NCBI GenBank assembly: GCA_937969395.1
Contig: CALBVI010000008.1
Coordinates: 1 to 5,591, forward strand
Source: an uncultured Spongiibacteraceae bacterium
Lineage (GTDB): Bacteria > Pseudomonadota > Gammaproteobacteria > Pseudomonadales > Dasaniaceae
Length of the DNA stretch: 5,591 bases
Reading direction: 5' to 3'
The notes under the pieces were generated by a model. The model was not told the origin of the DNA. It worked only from the letters and a program-made list of their open reading frames with translations, and searched no databases. Shown piece by piece: positions 1 through 5,591 of this stretch (positions are counted from its first letter, which is position 1; the number at the start of each line of letters is the position of its first letter). The position numbers and the translations under genes were made by a program.

Positions 1-342
1 GGCTTTGAGTTTTTCATCGATGGCCTTTAATCGAGGGCCGTCATTCCAGAGCACTTTAAAATTTTGGTTTAGCGGTTTAAAAAATTCTAACGCGTGTCGA
101 TATTCTTCTTCAGTTGCGCGATCCAGCCCTATGACTATTTCGTTGAGGTAATCAACTTTGGCTAGTTCATTAACAATGTTTTTAAGTGCAGCTCCTTCAA
201 GCTCGGAATAGAGTGAGGGTAAAATGAGCCCCATTGGCCTTGATTTCGAAAAGTGTTTTAACTCGGCTTCCATATCCTCTAATGGTCGTTGAGATAAGTC
301 GTGCAGGGTTGTAATGATTCCATTTTGATAAAAATCTCCCAT
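1..342 (-). CDS. GpgS-like glucosyl-3-phosphoglycerate synthase, N-terminal part (cut by left edge)
   Basis: The frame is open from an ATG at 342-340 to the window edge, giving 114 residues beginning MGDFYQNGIITTLHDL. The segment LILPSLYSELEG (about residues 39-50) followed by LNEIVIGLDRA (66-76) matches, from memory, the opening Rossmann-type strands of GpgS-like glycosyltransferases that transfer glucose from an NDP-sugar to 3-phosphoglycerate. The DxD metal/nucleotide-sugar motif would lie beyond the edge, so catalysis cannot be checked here. The start is well supported: an in-frame TAG lies one codon before the ATG, and AGGAG at 354-350 sits 7 nt upstream. It is the third gene of a unit with a sugar-phosphoglycerate phosphatase and a glycerate kinase, which strengthens the call. 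Donor and exact product (glucosyl versus mannosyl) are inferred. Another NDP-sugar transferase is possible. Confidence 0.72.
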   Translation of the reverse strand, partial: MGDFYQNGIITTLHDLSQRPLEDMEAELKHFSKSRPMGLILPSLYSELEGAALKNIVNELAKVDYLNEIVIGLDRATEEEYRHALEFFKPLNQNFKVLWNDGPRLKAIDEKLKA

Positions 343-349
343 GGTCTAA

Positions 350-354
350 CTCCT
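350..354 (-). promoter_or_regulatory. Shine-Dalgarno AGGAG overlapping the upstream stop codon
   Basis: On the minus strand, AGGAG lies 7 nt before the ATG of the glycosyltransferase. Its first two bases are the last two of the TAG stop of the phosphatase gene (355-353). Ribosomes finishing the phosphatase therefore occupy the initiation site of the next gene, which suggests coupled translation. It also fixes the glycosyltransferase start at 342. Confidence 0.75.
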
Positions 355-1162
355 ACTGGGTAAGTATTTGATTGATTGCTTCAAGCCAGCCTTCGGGCCC
401 ATAAGCATTGGTATAAATCACTGGATTACGACACTGATGTGGTGGGAATTCGTGAGCGGGTGAGCGTACTAATACGGGAATGTCGGCAATATTTAGCATG
501 TCTAAATCGTTATAACTGTCACCTAAACAGATAAGGGTTGACGGCTTTTGCTGGTAAAACTCGGACTGTAAAAAGTGTAACGCTTTACCTTTGTCGCTTT
601 GGCCTAAGATATGAATGAAGCGGCCGCCGCGTATAACTCGTAAATTATTTTTTTCAATAGCCTGACAAAAAAGTGAAAAATTATCTTCGCTGTCTTGCCA
701 TAAAATGGGTTCAGAAAATTGGCGTTTGTGAGAGCGTGTAGCATCTTCCAGGCTTAATCCGGTATGTTCAATAACATTATCTACGGTCCAATCACTATAA
801 CCTTCAAACTTCCAATTATTGTTTGCGCGCAGCGTATGCAAGAAGCTAGCGATGGCATCTCTCTCCGCCCCTAATACGTGACGTGAATAATAATTATCAT
901 AAGGTTGAAATGTCAGTGTTGAGCAATAATCAATCGGACAGTAAATAGCAGAGCCGTTCTCGACAATAAAAGGCGCGTTAATGCCTATTTTTCTTTGCAG
1001 CAAAACAACTTCTTTAAACGTCTTACTGGTGTTGATAATGATGTCGTGATTCAGTTGCTGTAATTTTTTAATGGCGGGCAAAGCTGCTTGCCATGAATAG
1101 CTATGGTGATCAAGTAGTGTGCCGTCAAGATCCGTTGATATGATTAGTTTTTTCATATTCAT
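353..1162 (-). CDS. HAD-IIB glucosyl/mannosyl-3-phosphoglycerate phosphatase (MPGP family)
   Basis: This 269-residue protein has the full HAD motif set. Motif I is DLDGT at 11-15, with D11 the expected nucleophile and D13 the acid/base. The motif II region is NTSKT at 44-48. The motif III lysine lies in SDKGKAL (K191 or K193), and motif IV is GDSYND at 214-219. The VENGSAI segment (67-73) and the cap-domain stretch GLSLEDATRSHKRQFSEP (135-152) are typical of mannosyl-3-phosphoglycerate phosphatases (YedP/MPGP) rather than sucrose-phosphate or generic Cof phosphatases. Members dephosphorylate glucosyl- or mannosyl-3-phosphoglycerate in the cytoplasm to give the free osmolyte. Its ATG overlaps the kinase stop as TAATG. 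There is no clear Shine-Dalgarno for this ATG or for Met3, so translation probably depends on coupling. It ends 10 nt before the glycosyltransferase. Family is confident; the choice between glucosyl and mannosyl substrate is inference. Confidence 0.88.
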   Translation of the reverse strand: MNMKKLIISTDLDGTLLDHHSYSWQAALPAIKKLQQLNHDIIINTSKTFKEVVLLQRKIGINAPFIVENGSAIYCPIDYCSTLTFQPYDNYYSRHVLGAERDAIASFLHTLRANNNWKFEGYSDWTVDNVIEHTGLSLEDATRSHKRQFSEPILWQDSEDNFSLFCQAIEKNNLRVIRGGRFIHILGQSDKGKALHFLQSEFYQQKPSTLICLGDSYNDLDMLNIADIPVLVRSPAHEFPPHQCRNPVIYTNAYGPEGWLEAINQILTQ

Positions 1163-2070
1163 TATGAGGATATCAGTTCGGTGATTAGATGATTTTCATC
1201 GAGCGTTAATACCCAGTCAGCTTGAGAGGGTAGAGCGCTTATACAGTGGCGTGTTAGGCGCTCATAATGAGCAATAAAACGTTTAATATCGGTTTTATTT
1301 AATAATTGAGTTGATTGTTTCGATGGGTCTTGTTGGGATTTTTCAATCAGTTTTTGTTCTTGCAGCCACCGCCACTCAAATACACATTCAAAAGAGGGGG
1401 CTTGCAATACGATGAGTTTTTCCATTTGCCTAAAGAGCTTTTGATAATCATTCTGCAGGGCGTTATTAACGTATGTGCGCCAAAAACCGTCGCTGTCCTC
1501 CTGCTTTTCAAGCTGATTGATCGGTTCTATTAACTGGTTTTCGGGCTGTGCCGTACAGCCAACGCACCAGCCTTCCAAAAGAATAATGTCGACAGGGCCG
1601 GTTATAATATCCCATTGATTTTCAGGAAAACGATCATCAATGGCTTTGTTGAATCTAGGGATTCGGGTTGACTGATTTTTAGTTTGTTGGCGTAAGGTGT
1701 CGATGATGGCGATGGCTAAATCCACATCATGAGTTCCCGGTACTCCGCGGGTTTGTAGTAGCGGGTGAACGGTTTTGGCAAGCTGCTTACGCTGATAATT
1801 ATGGAGATAAAAATCATCAAGCGATAACACCGCGCACTGCAATGAATACTGCTCATTGAGTATTGTGCTAAGAAAGTGGGCTAAAGTGCTTTTGCCGCTT
1901 CCCTGTGCCCCTTGGATGCCTAGCACTAAGGTTTTGTTAGCTTGATCTCTGTCATCAACGCAAGCGGCTATAGATTTGGCTAACGGTACATACCATTCAT
2001 TAATCGTTAGTTTAAATGTTTCAGGCAATTGGTGGTGTTTAATCAGAGCCTGTAATTGTGATTGCTTCAT
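1162..2070 (-). CDS. D-glycerate 3-kinase-like P-loop kinase (GLYK/Tda10 family)
   Basis: The protein has 302 residues. The Walker A loop is GAQGSGKST (54-62), followed by SLDDFYL (83-89), HPLLQTRGVPGTHD (102-115), IPRFNKAIDDR (137-147) and LLEGWCVG (164-171). This order and spacing is the signature of the kinase family containing plant D-glycerate 3-kinase and yeast Tda10, related to phosphoribulokinase/uridine kinase. The predicted reaction is ATP + D-glycerate to 3-phosphoglycerate. As first gene of the unit it could supply the acceptor for the glycosyltransferase, or recover glycerate released when glucosylglycerate is broken down. Upstream, the frame meets a TAG at 2094-2092 with no other start codon before the ATG at 2070-2068. 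The Shine-Dalgarno is weak (AAGCGA). The insert at about 180-197, rich in E, Q and D, looks like a variable loop. Family is confident; substrate is inferred from family and neighbours. Confidence 0.85.
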   Translation of the reverse strand: MKQSQLQALIKHHQLPETFKLTINEWYVPLAKSIAACVDDRDQANKTLVLGIQGAQGSGKSTLAHFLSTILNEQYSLQCAVLSLDDFYLHNYQRKQLAKTVHPLLQTRGVPGTHDVDLAIAIIDTLRQQTKNQSTRIPRFNKAIDDRFPENQWDIITGPVDIILLEGWCVGCTAQPENQLIEPINQLEKQEDSDGFWRTYVNNALQNDYQKLFRQMEKLIVLQAPSFECVFEWRWLQEQKLIEKSQQDPSKQSTQLLNKTDIKRFIAHYERLTRHCISALPSQADWVLTLDENHLITELISS

Positions 2071-2190
2071 TTTGGGTCGCTTGATGGTGGCCTATTTACG
2101 GATCGCTAACAGATGCTCTTTATTGGTGCGCTTCTGGTTTGTGAACTGCTTCATCGCTCAGTAAAGTGCGATTAATAGACTATCAGAGCA

Positions 2191-2221
2191 ATTATTGAAC
2201 CAATAGTGGATGTTTAGACAA
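2191..2221 (-). promoter_or_regulatory. Weak candidate sigma70 promoter for the glycerate kinase operon
   Basis: On the minus strand, TTGTCT (2221-2216) and AATAAT (2196-2191) match 4 of 6 and 5 of 6 consensus bases with a 19-bp spacer, longer than the usual 17. It would give a leader of about 115 nt before the kinase ATG. This is the best pair I found by eye in the gap, but the match is poor. An alternative or activator-dependent promoter is equally possible. Confidence 0.22.
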
Positions 2222-2240
2222 AATTGTAGAATGCGAGCTG

Positions 2241-2263
2241 TTAGTTAAGCAGGCTTAAGCTAA
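2241..2263. repeat. Small stem-loop upstream of the kinase operon
   Basis: TTAGTTAAG (2241-2249) can pair with CTTAA plus CTAA (2254-2258, 2260-2263) across a CAGG loop, with one bulged G at 2259. It is AT-rich and has no T-run after it on either strand, so it is not a convincing terminator. It could be an operator or chance. Confidence 0.35.
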
Positions 2264-2325
2264 GTGGGGCACTAGCTGAGTATTAATCATGGGAGGCAAC
2301 AACAGTAGTAAAGGCTTGTTCTGAA

Positions 2326-2336
2326 GGGGGGGGGGG
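2326..2336. repeat. 11-base G homopolymer
   Basis: Eleven consecutive Gs on the plus strand (C11 in minus-strand transcripts) lie two bases from the 11-bp inverted repeat. Such a run is exceptional in this AT-leaning region and is prone to slippage in replication and in sequencing. It lies about 255 bp upstream of the kinase ATG and about 70 bp past the chemoreceptor stop, outside any coding frame. Confidence 0.9.
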
Positions 2337-2338
2337 TA

Positions 2339-2365
2339 TAAAGTGAAACGAGGTGTTTCACTTTA
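2339..2365 (-). terminator. Perfect 11-bp stem-loop, possible terminator of the chemoreceptor gene
   Basis: TAAAGTGAAAC (2339-2349) and GTTTCACTTTA (2355-2365) are exact inverted repeats around a 5-base loop. The structure starts about 40 nt after the chemoreceptor stop codon, where a terminator is expected. The stem is AT-rich and is followed on the minus strand by TA and the C-run instead of a U-tract, so it is not a canonical intrinsic terminator. It might instead protect a 3' end or bind a dimeric regulator. Confidence 0.42.
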
Positions 2366-2369
2366 GGGT

Positions 2370-2387
2370 GGCTGAGCTGGCTGAGCT
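2370..2387. repeat. Tandem duplicate of GGCTGAGCT
   Basis: Two head-to-tail 9-bp copies, at 2370-2378 and 2379-2387, lie between the chemoreceptor stop and the 11-bp inverted repeat. Next to them, AGCTT-ATAA-AAGCT can form a 5-bp hairpin in the minus-strand transcript. No function can be assigned from sequence alone. Confidence 0.6.
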
Positions 2388-2405
2388 TTTATAAGCTGAA
2401 AGTGA

Positions 2406-4100
2406 TTAAATCGTAAACTTATCAACCTCAGCGGTTAACCCTCTTACTTGTTTATTTATCTCGTGGTTTTCTTCGGTGACTTTTTCTATGTCACCTACAG
2501 CAGAATTCACCATGCTATGTAAGTTACTAACATTGCCATTAATTTCGTTGGCAACTGAGGATTGCTGTTCGGTGGCTGTAGCGATTTGTACACTTAATTG
2601 TTGAATATTGGTAACCGCTGCGTCGGCCAAAATAATCACTTCAGAGGCTTGAGCTGAGTTATCAAGGCAGGTTTTTGCACTCTCGTTACCTTTTTCCATC
2701 GAACTGACGGCTGATCGGGCTTCACTTTGTAAGCGTTCAACCAGACTTTGAATATCCTGTGTTGATGACTGGGTGCGCTGCGCGAGTGAGCGAACTTCAT
2801 CGGCTACGACGGCAAAGCCACGACCACTTTCACCTGCGCGTGCGGCTTCAATAGCGGCATTAAGAGACAGTAAATTCGTTTGCTCTGCTATACCGCGAAT
2901 AGCATCTAAGATTGCACCAATACCTTCGGTCTCTTGCGCTAAATTTTCTATGGTGGTGGATGTCGCAGTAATATCATTCGCTAGTTTTTGTAATAGCTTC
3001 TGTGAGTTTTCATTGGCGATAATGCCTTTTTTCATTTGATCTTGCGCATCAGTACTACTCGTTGAAGCGTCTGATGTTAATTTTGCTACTTCTTGTATGG
3101 TCGAACTCATTTCATTGATGGCGGTGGCGATCATTTGTGATTCTTGTTGCTGTTTGTAAACCGTGTTTGTCGTATGTTCGACCGTCTTGATTGTTTGCTC
3201 AGATGAAGTCGATAAAACCTCAGTACCTGTTTTAACTTGTGTCATCACTTGATGAATGTTTTCTATAACGCGATTAAATAATCGAGTGATTTGTCCAATT
3301 TCATCGGTTGATTTATTTTCAATATGGGCGGTTAAATCGGCGCTGCCTGTTGCTAAATTTTCTAGGCTGGCAATAAGGCGTTTCAATGGGGTTTTAATCG
3401 TACTGATGATATAAGTACTACACGCTAAAGCGATCAATAAAGCCGCTATAAGCGTTATTTGTATAGATAAAAGACCGTTTTGTTCATCTTTTTCAGCTTG
3501 TAATGCTGATGCTTGAGTGAAGTTTTCAATCTCATGTAGCGCTGCTATAAGCAGTTCATCGATCTCATGCTCGATTGACTCTATTGACGTCATATCAATG
3601 CTGTTTAGGTCAATGTTGCTGGCTTGTATATTGGATAGTATTGGAAGTGCTTGCGAGGTATACGAGCTATATAGCCGATCAACTTTTCCTAAGGCGTCGC
3701 TTAAAGACTGAAATTTTTGTATGCTCTCTATCGTGTGAAGGCCGTCAATGGTAGCTGTAATAAAGTCTTTTGCTTCCGCTATTTCTTGCTGGGTTGAACG
3801 ATTAAGTTCTTCAAAGGCCTGGACGGCTTTGTTTATCTGAGTTGTAGCACTACTATCACCATTTTGTAACTTTAATCCATAAAATAAAGCGCGTTCAAAT
3901 AAAATGGCCTGCTCTAATTGATGAACAGTTATGTTTGAGATGCTTGTTGTTAACGGAATATCTTTTTCGGCAATTTCGACGAGTTCAGCGCCTACTTTCC
4001 CCATTTGTCTTATGCTCGTTATACCGACGATCAAAACAAAGGATAACTGGATGGCAACTAATAAATAGATTTTTGCAGCAATTGAGAACTTCGATAGCAT
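2406..4100 (-). CDS. Methyl-accepting chemotaxis protein (transmembrane chemoreceptor)
   Basis: This 564-residue inner-membrane chemoreceptor should sense a ligand in the periplasm and control CheA through CheW. TM1 is about residues 9-30 and TM2 about 211-233. They enclose a roughly 180-residue helical sensor, probably a four-helix bundle, beginning [19 protein letters not shown] (47-65). A HAMP domain (about 234-286, with [13 protein letters not shown]) leads into the coiled-coil signalling domain. The conserved hairpin tip is [19 protein letters not shown] (406-424) followed by [18 protein letters not shown]. The helix after the tip runs about 20 heptads, which suggests the 40H class, a rough estimate. 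There is no CheR-binding pentapeptide; the protein ends DKFTI. The ATG at 4100 follows AAAAGG with an 11-nt spacer. No che genes are adjacent, so it is an orphan receptor and its ligand is unknown. Confidence 0.95.
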   Translation of the reverse strand: MLSKFSIAAKIYLLVAIQLSFVLIVGITSIRQMGKVGAELVEIAEKDIPLTTSISNITVHQLEQAILFERALFYGLKLQNGDSSATTQINKAVQAFEELNRSTQQEIAEAKDFITATIDGLHTIESIQKFQSLSDALGKVDRLYSSYTSQALPILSNIQASNIDLNSIDMTSIESIEHEIDELLIAALHEIENFTQASALQAEKDEQNGLLSIQITLIAALLIALACSTYIISTIKTPLKRLIASLENLATGSADLTAHIENKSTDEIGQITRLFNRVIENIHQVMTQVKTGTEVLSTSSEQTIKTVEHTTNTVYKQQQESQMIATAINEMSSTIQEVAKLTSDASTSSTDAQDQMKKGIIANENSQKLLQKLANDITATSTTIENLAQETEGIGAILDAIRGIAEQTNLLSLNAAIEAARAGESGRGFAVVADEVRSLAQRTQSSTQDIQSLVERLQSEARSAVSSMEKGNESAKTCLDNSAQASEVIILADAAVTNIQQLSVQIATATEQQSSVANEINGNVSNLHSMVNSAVGDIEKVTEENHEINKQVRGLTAEVDKFTI

Positions 4101-4144
4101 TCGCGATACAACCTTTTAGAATTAAAATAAGCTAAGCCAGCTAA

Positions 4145-4150
4145 TTTATA
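4145..4150 (-). promoter_or_regulatory. Possible -10 element for the chemoreceptor gene
   Basis: TATAAA on the minus strand lies about 45 nt before the ATG, but no -35 match stands at a 15-18 bp spacing. Overlapping it upstream, GCCAACAA (4159-4152) matches 6 of 8 bases of the flagellar sigma28 -10 consensus GCCGATAA. That would suit a chemoreceptor, though the matching -35 is poor. Neither reading is firm. Confidence 0.25.
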
Positions 4151-4292
4151 TTGTTGGCCTTGCATTACATATTAGTAAAGATATCGACATTATTCTGAGA
4201 AAGTTTAAAATTATCTGATGTTTTAAGTGGTTTACAGGTTAACCAATTAATAAAGGTTGGTTTGGTAATGCGAGGAGTAGGGGGGAGGATTA

Positions 4293-4334
4293 TTAGCAAC
4301 TGGAATATTGCTAGATCAATATTCCGGCTGCTGG
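4293..4334 (-). terminator. Long imperfect stem-loop after the YebC-type gene, possible terminator
   Basis: GGAATATTG (4302-4310) and CAATATTCC (4317-4325) are perfect inverted repeats around a 6-base loop. Pairing continues outward through a wobble, a C-G pair and one mismatch to AGCA/TGCT arms, for roughly 16 pairs. It starts about 24 nt past the stop at 4358, the usual place for a terminator. On the minus strand it is followed by AATAATCC, not a U-run, so intrinsic termination is uncertain. It could be a 3'-end stabilising structure or a dimeric protein site. Confidence 0.45.
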
Positions 4335-4357
4335 TCTTGATGCGGGCTACATTCTTA

Positions 4358-5086
4358 TTAAAGCTCAGCGTTGTGGTAAACGTTCTGTACGTCATCTAAA
4401 TCGTTAAGCATGGCTAAAAAGGTGTCCATTAGCTCAACGTCATCGCCTGTAATAGGTGCCGTGTTTTGTGGAATGAATTGAATTTCGTCGATTTCAAACT
4501 CCAGCTCGCCTTTGTCATTGCCAAATGTTTCGTTGAGCGCTTGCTTGGCCTTGAAATAATCAGTGTGTGGGGCGAATACAGTGATTTTGCCATCTTCATT
4601 CTCAATGTCTGAAACGTCGACATCAGCCATCATTAGAGCCTCTAGGGCGGCTTCTTCGTCATCGCCTTCAAAAACTAAGATGGCGCTGTGATCAAACATG
4701 TGACTGACGGTACCCTGAGTGCCAATCTTGCACTTGGTTTTGGTAAAGCATTGGCGAACGTCGCCAAAGGTTCTGTTGGGGTTGTCGGTTAAACAGTCGA
4801 TGATAACCATACAGCTACCAGGGCCATAACCTTCATAGCGTGCAGTAGAAAAATCTTCGCCACCACCACCTTTGGCCTTCTCTATCGCTTTCTCAATAAC
4901 GTGACTGGGGACCTGATCTTTTTTTGCTCGGTCAATCAAGCCGCGTAAGGCTAGGTTGCCATCGGGTTCTACACCACCAGCTTTGGCACAAACGTAAATC
5001 TCGCGTCCATATTTACTGTAGACCTTGGCTTTTGCATCCGAGGTTTTGGCCATTGATTCTTTACGGTTCTGGTAGGCTCTGCCCAT
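4358..5086 (-). CDS. YebC/PmpR-family protein, YeeN type
   Basis: This 242-residue protein belongs to the YebC/PmpR/TACO1 family. Family marks are [56 protein letters not shown], the [13 protein letters not shown] segment, TVSHMFD and the C-terminal [12 protein letters not shown]. The opening [15 protein letters not shown] lacks the AGHSKW motif of classical YebC and resembles the E. coli YeeN branch. Family members are described as DNA-binding regulators (PmpR) and, more recently, as ribosome-associated factors that relieve stalling, as TACO1 does for proline-rich stretches. Which applies here is unknown. I chose the ATG at 5086 because MGR is the conserved start and GGA lies 8 nt upstream. 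An in-frame ATG at 5095 (adding MIK) overlaps that GGA and is less likely. It appears monocistronic. Confidence 0.92.
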   Translation of the reverse strand: MGRAYQNRKESMAKTSDAKAKVYSKYGREIYVCAKAGGVEPDGNLALRGLIDRAKKDQVPSHVIEKAIEKAKGGGGEDFSTARYEGYGPGSCMVIIDCLTDNPNRTFGDVRQCFTKTKCKIGTQGTVSHMFDHSAILVFEGDDEEAALEALMMADVDVSDIENEDGKITVFAPHTDYFKAKQALNETFGNDKGELEFEIDEIQFIPQNTAPITGDDVELMDTFLAMLNDLDDVQNVYHNAEL

Positions 5087-5250
5087 CTTGATCATCCAGT
5101 TAATGGTTTAAAGCAGCGGATTTTACCGTTAAGGCCGCGTCGATGGAACCCTCGCTGTATGAGGTGATGGGATTCTCTGCGTTACTTGGTTGAAGCTTAA
5201 TGCTATTTGACCGGTCTACAGTGTTGTTTGCCAGTGTCGTTTAATAGGGG

Positions 5251-5275
5251 AGTGCGGTAGAATTGCCGCACTTTT
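5251..5275 (+). terminator. GC-rich hairpin with T-run in the FKBP gene leader
   Basis: AGTGCGG (5251-5257) and CCGCACT (5266-5272) form a perfect 7-bp stem with an 8-base loop, followed by a T-run (5272-5275, then AT). This is the shape of an intrinsic terminator on the plus strand. No plus-strand gene lies upstream, because the YebC-type gene is divergent. It is therefore more likely a leader attenuator, an operator, or a promoter-overlapping palindrome: the loop holds TAGAAT (5258-5263), a 5-of-6 match to a -10 box. It ends about 18 nt before the GTG start. Confidence 0.45.
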
Positions 5276-5282
5276 ATGGCTT

Positions 5283-5286
5283 AGGA
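5283..5286 (+). promoter_or_regulatory. Shine-Dalgarno AGGA fixing a GTG start
   Basis: AGGA lies 7 nt before the GTG at 5294. An in-frame TAG at 5282-5284 excludes any start further upstream, so this site supports the GTG as the true initiation codon. Confidence 0.65.
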
Positions 5287-5293
5287 ATACATT

Positions 5294-5591
5294 GTGTCGA
5301 AGATTATTATTGCAGTTATAGCGATTGTTTTGGTTGTTGTCTATTTTCAGCGTTCGTCTGCGGGCAAAAAAAATGCAGCGGAAAATTTACAATTAGGAGC
5401 TGATTTTTTAAGCAAAAATAAAACTGAAGACGGCGTACAGTCAACGGCTTCAGGTTTGCAGTATAAAGTGTTGCAGGCAGGTAGCGGCACGGTTCACCCT
5501 GCGGCCAGTGATAGAGTGAAAGTGCATTACCATGGCACCTTGCTTGACGGTAGCGTCTTTGATAGCTCTGTTGATCGTGGCCAGCCGATCG
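5294..5591 (+). CDS. Membrane-anchored FKBP-type peptidyl-prolyl cis-trans isomerase, N-terminal part (cut by right edge)
   Basis: The frame is open from a GTG at 5294 to the edge, giving 99 codons. After Ser-Lys, residues 4-18 (IIIAVIAIVLVVVYF) form one hydrophobic helix, followed by QRSSAGKK. This looks like a signal anchor or an uncleaved signal peptide, so the domain is probably periplasmic; cleavage after SSA (23) is possible. The linker GADFLSKNKTEDGV (35-48) and TASGLQYKVLQAGSG (51-65) are typical of FklB/FkpA-type isomerases. The FKBP domain then starts, with VKVHYHGTLLDGSVFDSS at 75-92. Y79, F89 and D90 correspond to the active-site Tyr, Phe and Asp of FKBP12. It would catalyse proline isomerisation in folding extracytoplasmic proteins. 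The linker is much shorter than the FkpA dimerisation domain. It is divergent from the YebC-type gene. Confidence 0.9.
   Translation, partial: MSKIIIAVIAIVLVVVYFQRSSAGKKNAAENLQLGADFLSKNKTEDGVQSTASGLQYKVLQAGSGTVHPAASDRVKVHYHGTLLDGSVFDSSVDRGQPI

Larger units (their letters stand above)
2071..2405. other. 335-bp non-coding region between chemoreceptor gene and kinase operon
   Basis: No convincing gene lies here. It is downstream of the chemoreceptor and upstream of the glycerate kinase, both on the minus strand, so it should hold the terminator of one and the promoter of the other. Visible structure includes an 11-bp inverted repeat (2339-2365), an 11-G run (2326-2336), two adjacent copies of GGCTGAGCT (2370-2387), and a small hairpin at 2241-2263. 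An AT-rich stretch around 2165-2225 is the likeliest promoter area. Confidence 0.7.
4101..4357. other. 257-bp non-coding region upstream of the chemoreceptor gene
   Basis: This gap lies between the end of the YebC-type gene and the chemoreceptor start. It contains the long stem-loop at 4293-4334, a short inverted repeat AACCAA/TTGGTT (4241-4246, 4257-4262), a purine-rich stretch at 4271-4289, and a possible minus-strand -10 element (4150-4145). I see no credible gene. Confidence 0.65.

Noticed and set aside
1315..1533. Plus-strand open frame of 72 codons
   Set aside because: It lies wholly antisense to the glycerate kinase gene, whose motifs are intact, and it shows no recognisable domain.
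2140..2155. Possible CRP site (TGTGA, 6 bases, TCATC) near the kinase operon
   Set aside because: Only the left half matches; the right half keeps 3 of 5 bases, which is too weak to claim.
1976..2164. Plus-strand open frame of 62 codons crossing the kinase start
   Set aside because: Mostly antisense to the kinase N-terminus, with no Shine-Dalgarno and an unremarkable composition; a chance frame.
2773..3039. Plus-strand open frame opposite the chemoreceptor signalling domain
   Set aside because: It is the antisense shadow of the conserved Ala/Ser-rich hairpin region. The same holds for the plus-strand frames at 3517-3711 and 3935-4135.
4241..4262. AACCAA / TTGGTT inverted repeat
   Set aside because: The arms are only 6 bp with a 10-base loop, easily expected by chance in an AT-rich gap.
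4165..4395. Minus-strand 76-codon frame in the gap before the chemoreceptor
   Set aside because: It starts inside the YebC-type gene in another frame, runs through the stem-loop, has no ribosome site and no family resemblance.
4429..4623. Minus-strand 64-codon frame inside the YebC-type gene
   Set aside because: An alternative frame of a clearly real gene, with no independent support.
5207..5212. TTGACC as a -35 box for the FKBP gene
   Set aside because: It matches 5 of 6 bases, but no -10-like hexamer stands 16-18 bp downstream (the sequence there is around GCCAGT).

Overview
This window looks like chromosome from a marine-type gammaproteobacterium. That placement rests on protein style: a YeeN-type YebC protein close to those I recall from Vibrio-like genomes, a Tsr-like chemoreceptor, a membrane-anchored FKBP isomerase, and a glycerate-based compatible-solute gene set. 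Base composition is moderately AT-rich and fairly even. I cannot name a genus.

Layout, left to right. Positions 1-2070 hold three tightly packed minus-strand genes, read right to left: a D-glycerate 3-kinase-like P-loop kinase (2070-1162), a HAD-IIB glucosyl/mannosyl-3-phosphoglycerate phosphatase (1162-353), and the first 114 codons of a GpgS-like glycosyltransferase (342-1, running off the left edge). They fit one pathway: glycerate is phosphorylated to 3-phosphoglycerate, a sugar is attached to it, and the phosphate is removed to give glucosylglycerate (or mannosylglycerate), an osmolyte. The genes are coupled by a TAATG overlap and by a stop codon that overlaps the next Shine-Dalgarno sequence.

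Positions 2071-2405 are non-coding. They hold an 11-G homopolymer, an 11-bp perfect inverted repeat just past the chemoreceptor gene, a tandem 9-bp repeat and a second small hairpin. The promoter of the kinase operon should lie here, but no strong one is visible. Next comes a complete methyl-accepting chemotaxis protein gene on the minus strand (4100-2406).

Positions 4101-4357 are non-coding and contain a long imperfect stem-loop downstream of the next gene. That gene, 5086-4358 on the minus strand, is a YebC/PmpR-family protein of the YeeN type. A divergent intergenic region (5087-5293) follows, with a GC-rich hairpin plus T-run just ahead of the only plus-strand gene. This is an FKBP-type peptidyl-prolyl isomerase with an N-terminal membrane anchor, cut by the right edge.

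I see no mobile element, CRISPR array, tRNA or rRNA. The most interesting unit is the glycerate kinase / phosphatase / glycosyltransferase operon. I do not see evidence for an entirely new system.
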